From: an uncultured Nitrosomonadales bacterium
GTDB taxonomy: Bacteria; Pseudomonadota; Gammaproteobacteria; Burkholderiales; Gallionellaceae
NCBI GenBank assembly: GCA_903915035.1
Contig: CAIWRI010000099.1
Location: 1 to 45,821 of the forward strand
Length of the DNA: 45,821 nucleotides
Direction: 5' to 3'
Numbering within the stretch: the stretch's first letter is position 1; each line of letters starts with the position of its first letter. The notes under the pieces were generated by a model. The model was not told the origin of the DNA, ran no database searches, and saw only the letters and a program-made list of their open reading frames with translations. The position numbers and the translations under genes were made by a program. Below, piece after piece: positions 45,675-45,821 of this stretch.

Positions 45675-45821
45675 TTACAAATCCTCAACTTTAAATTCGC
45701 TATAACCTTCGTAGTAATAGCTGATATCAATACCCTTCATGAATAATTCACGGTCATTTATTTTTTCTGCCCGCATTTTGTCTTGTGGAAAGGATTGGGC
45801 ATTCCGGATGCCGACGCCTAC
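45675..45821 (-). CDS. Partial reading frame at the right edge
   Basis: The last 48 codons of a frame running in from beyond the window, ending GIDISYYYEGYSEFKVEDL at the stop 45675-45677. I do not recognise the family. It is on the same strand and immediately upstream of the short frame and hsdS, so it may belong to the same restriction operon. Only the C-terminus is visible. Confidence 0.45.
   Translation of the reverse strand, partial: VGVGIRNAQSFPQDKMRAEKINDRELFMKGIDISYYYEGYSEFKVEDL

Overview
The window looks like chromosome of a betaproteobacterium, most likely in or near the Nitrosomonadales (Gallionellaceae-like). This rests on gene order: the divergent rsmI / lpoA-yraN-gmhA(diaA)-dolP-rfaE2 block, then DUF971-ubiE, a Tim44-like gene, ubiJ-ubiB and a gsp type II secretion locus. 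It is an inference from synteny and protein character; no species was identified.

Layout. 1-4450: accessory DNA with one large intact gene, a phospholipase D-like/DEAD helicase/DUF3427 protein, followed by decayed remnants (a GNAT toxin-like gene with an internal deletion and an ORF6N-like tail). 4451-16678: mostly housekeeping. It holds a fused APH-like/P-loop kinase, rsmI, the lpoA-yraN-gmhA-dolP-rfaE2-DUF971 chain of overlapping genes, ubiE, a small zinc-ribbon protein (yjdM), an RluA-type pseudouridine synthase, a Tim44-like membrane protein, ubiJ and ubiB. 16712-33258: a type II secretion locus split into two convergent arms, gspGHIJK-(DUF1624)-LMN on + and gspC-D-E-F on -.

Between the two secretion arms, on the - strand, is a three-gene cargo. 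It encodes an FN3-FGE lipoprotein, an exported alpha/alpha-toroid protein with a JDVT-CTERM-like sorting tail, and a CPBP-type intramembrane protease whose start overlaps the toroid stop codon. I read this as a secretion-plus-sorting module: the secretion machine exports the tagged protein and the protease processes the tail. The membrane acyltransferase between gspK and gspL may take part. This is the most interesting system in the window.

33591-42831: hipBA, a DHA2-type MFS exporter, a DUF748/AsmA-like giant protein, an EAL-CBS-GGDEF regulator and plsC. 42832-45821: accessory DNA. It contains a large inverted repeat built of 21/42-bp units that encode leucine-rich heptads on both strands, an unknown 231-residue protein with a strong terminator, a PIN toxin gene broken by a nonsense codon, a half-length HsdS and two short reading frames.

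Repeats are a theme. Heptanucleotide tandem repeats lie in gspI, gspJ, the kinase linker and downstream of gspD. A hairpin mosaic repeat is shared between the gspD-gspE gap and the 3' coding end of ubiJ. Three short elements have terminal inverted repeats of the CCACGAAA type. No tRNA, rRNA or CRISPR array was recognised.
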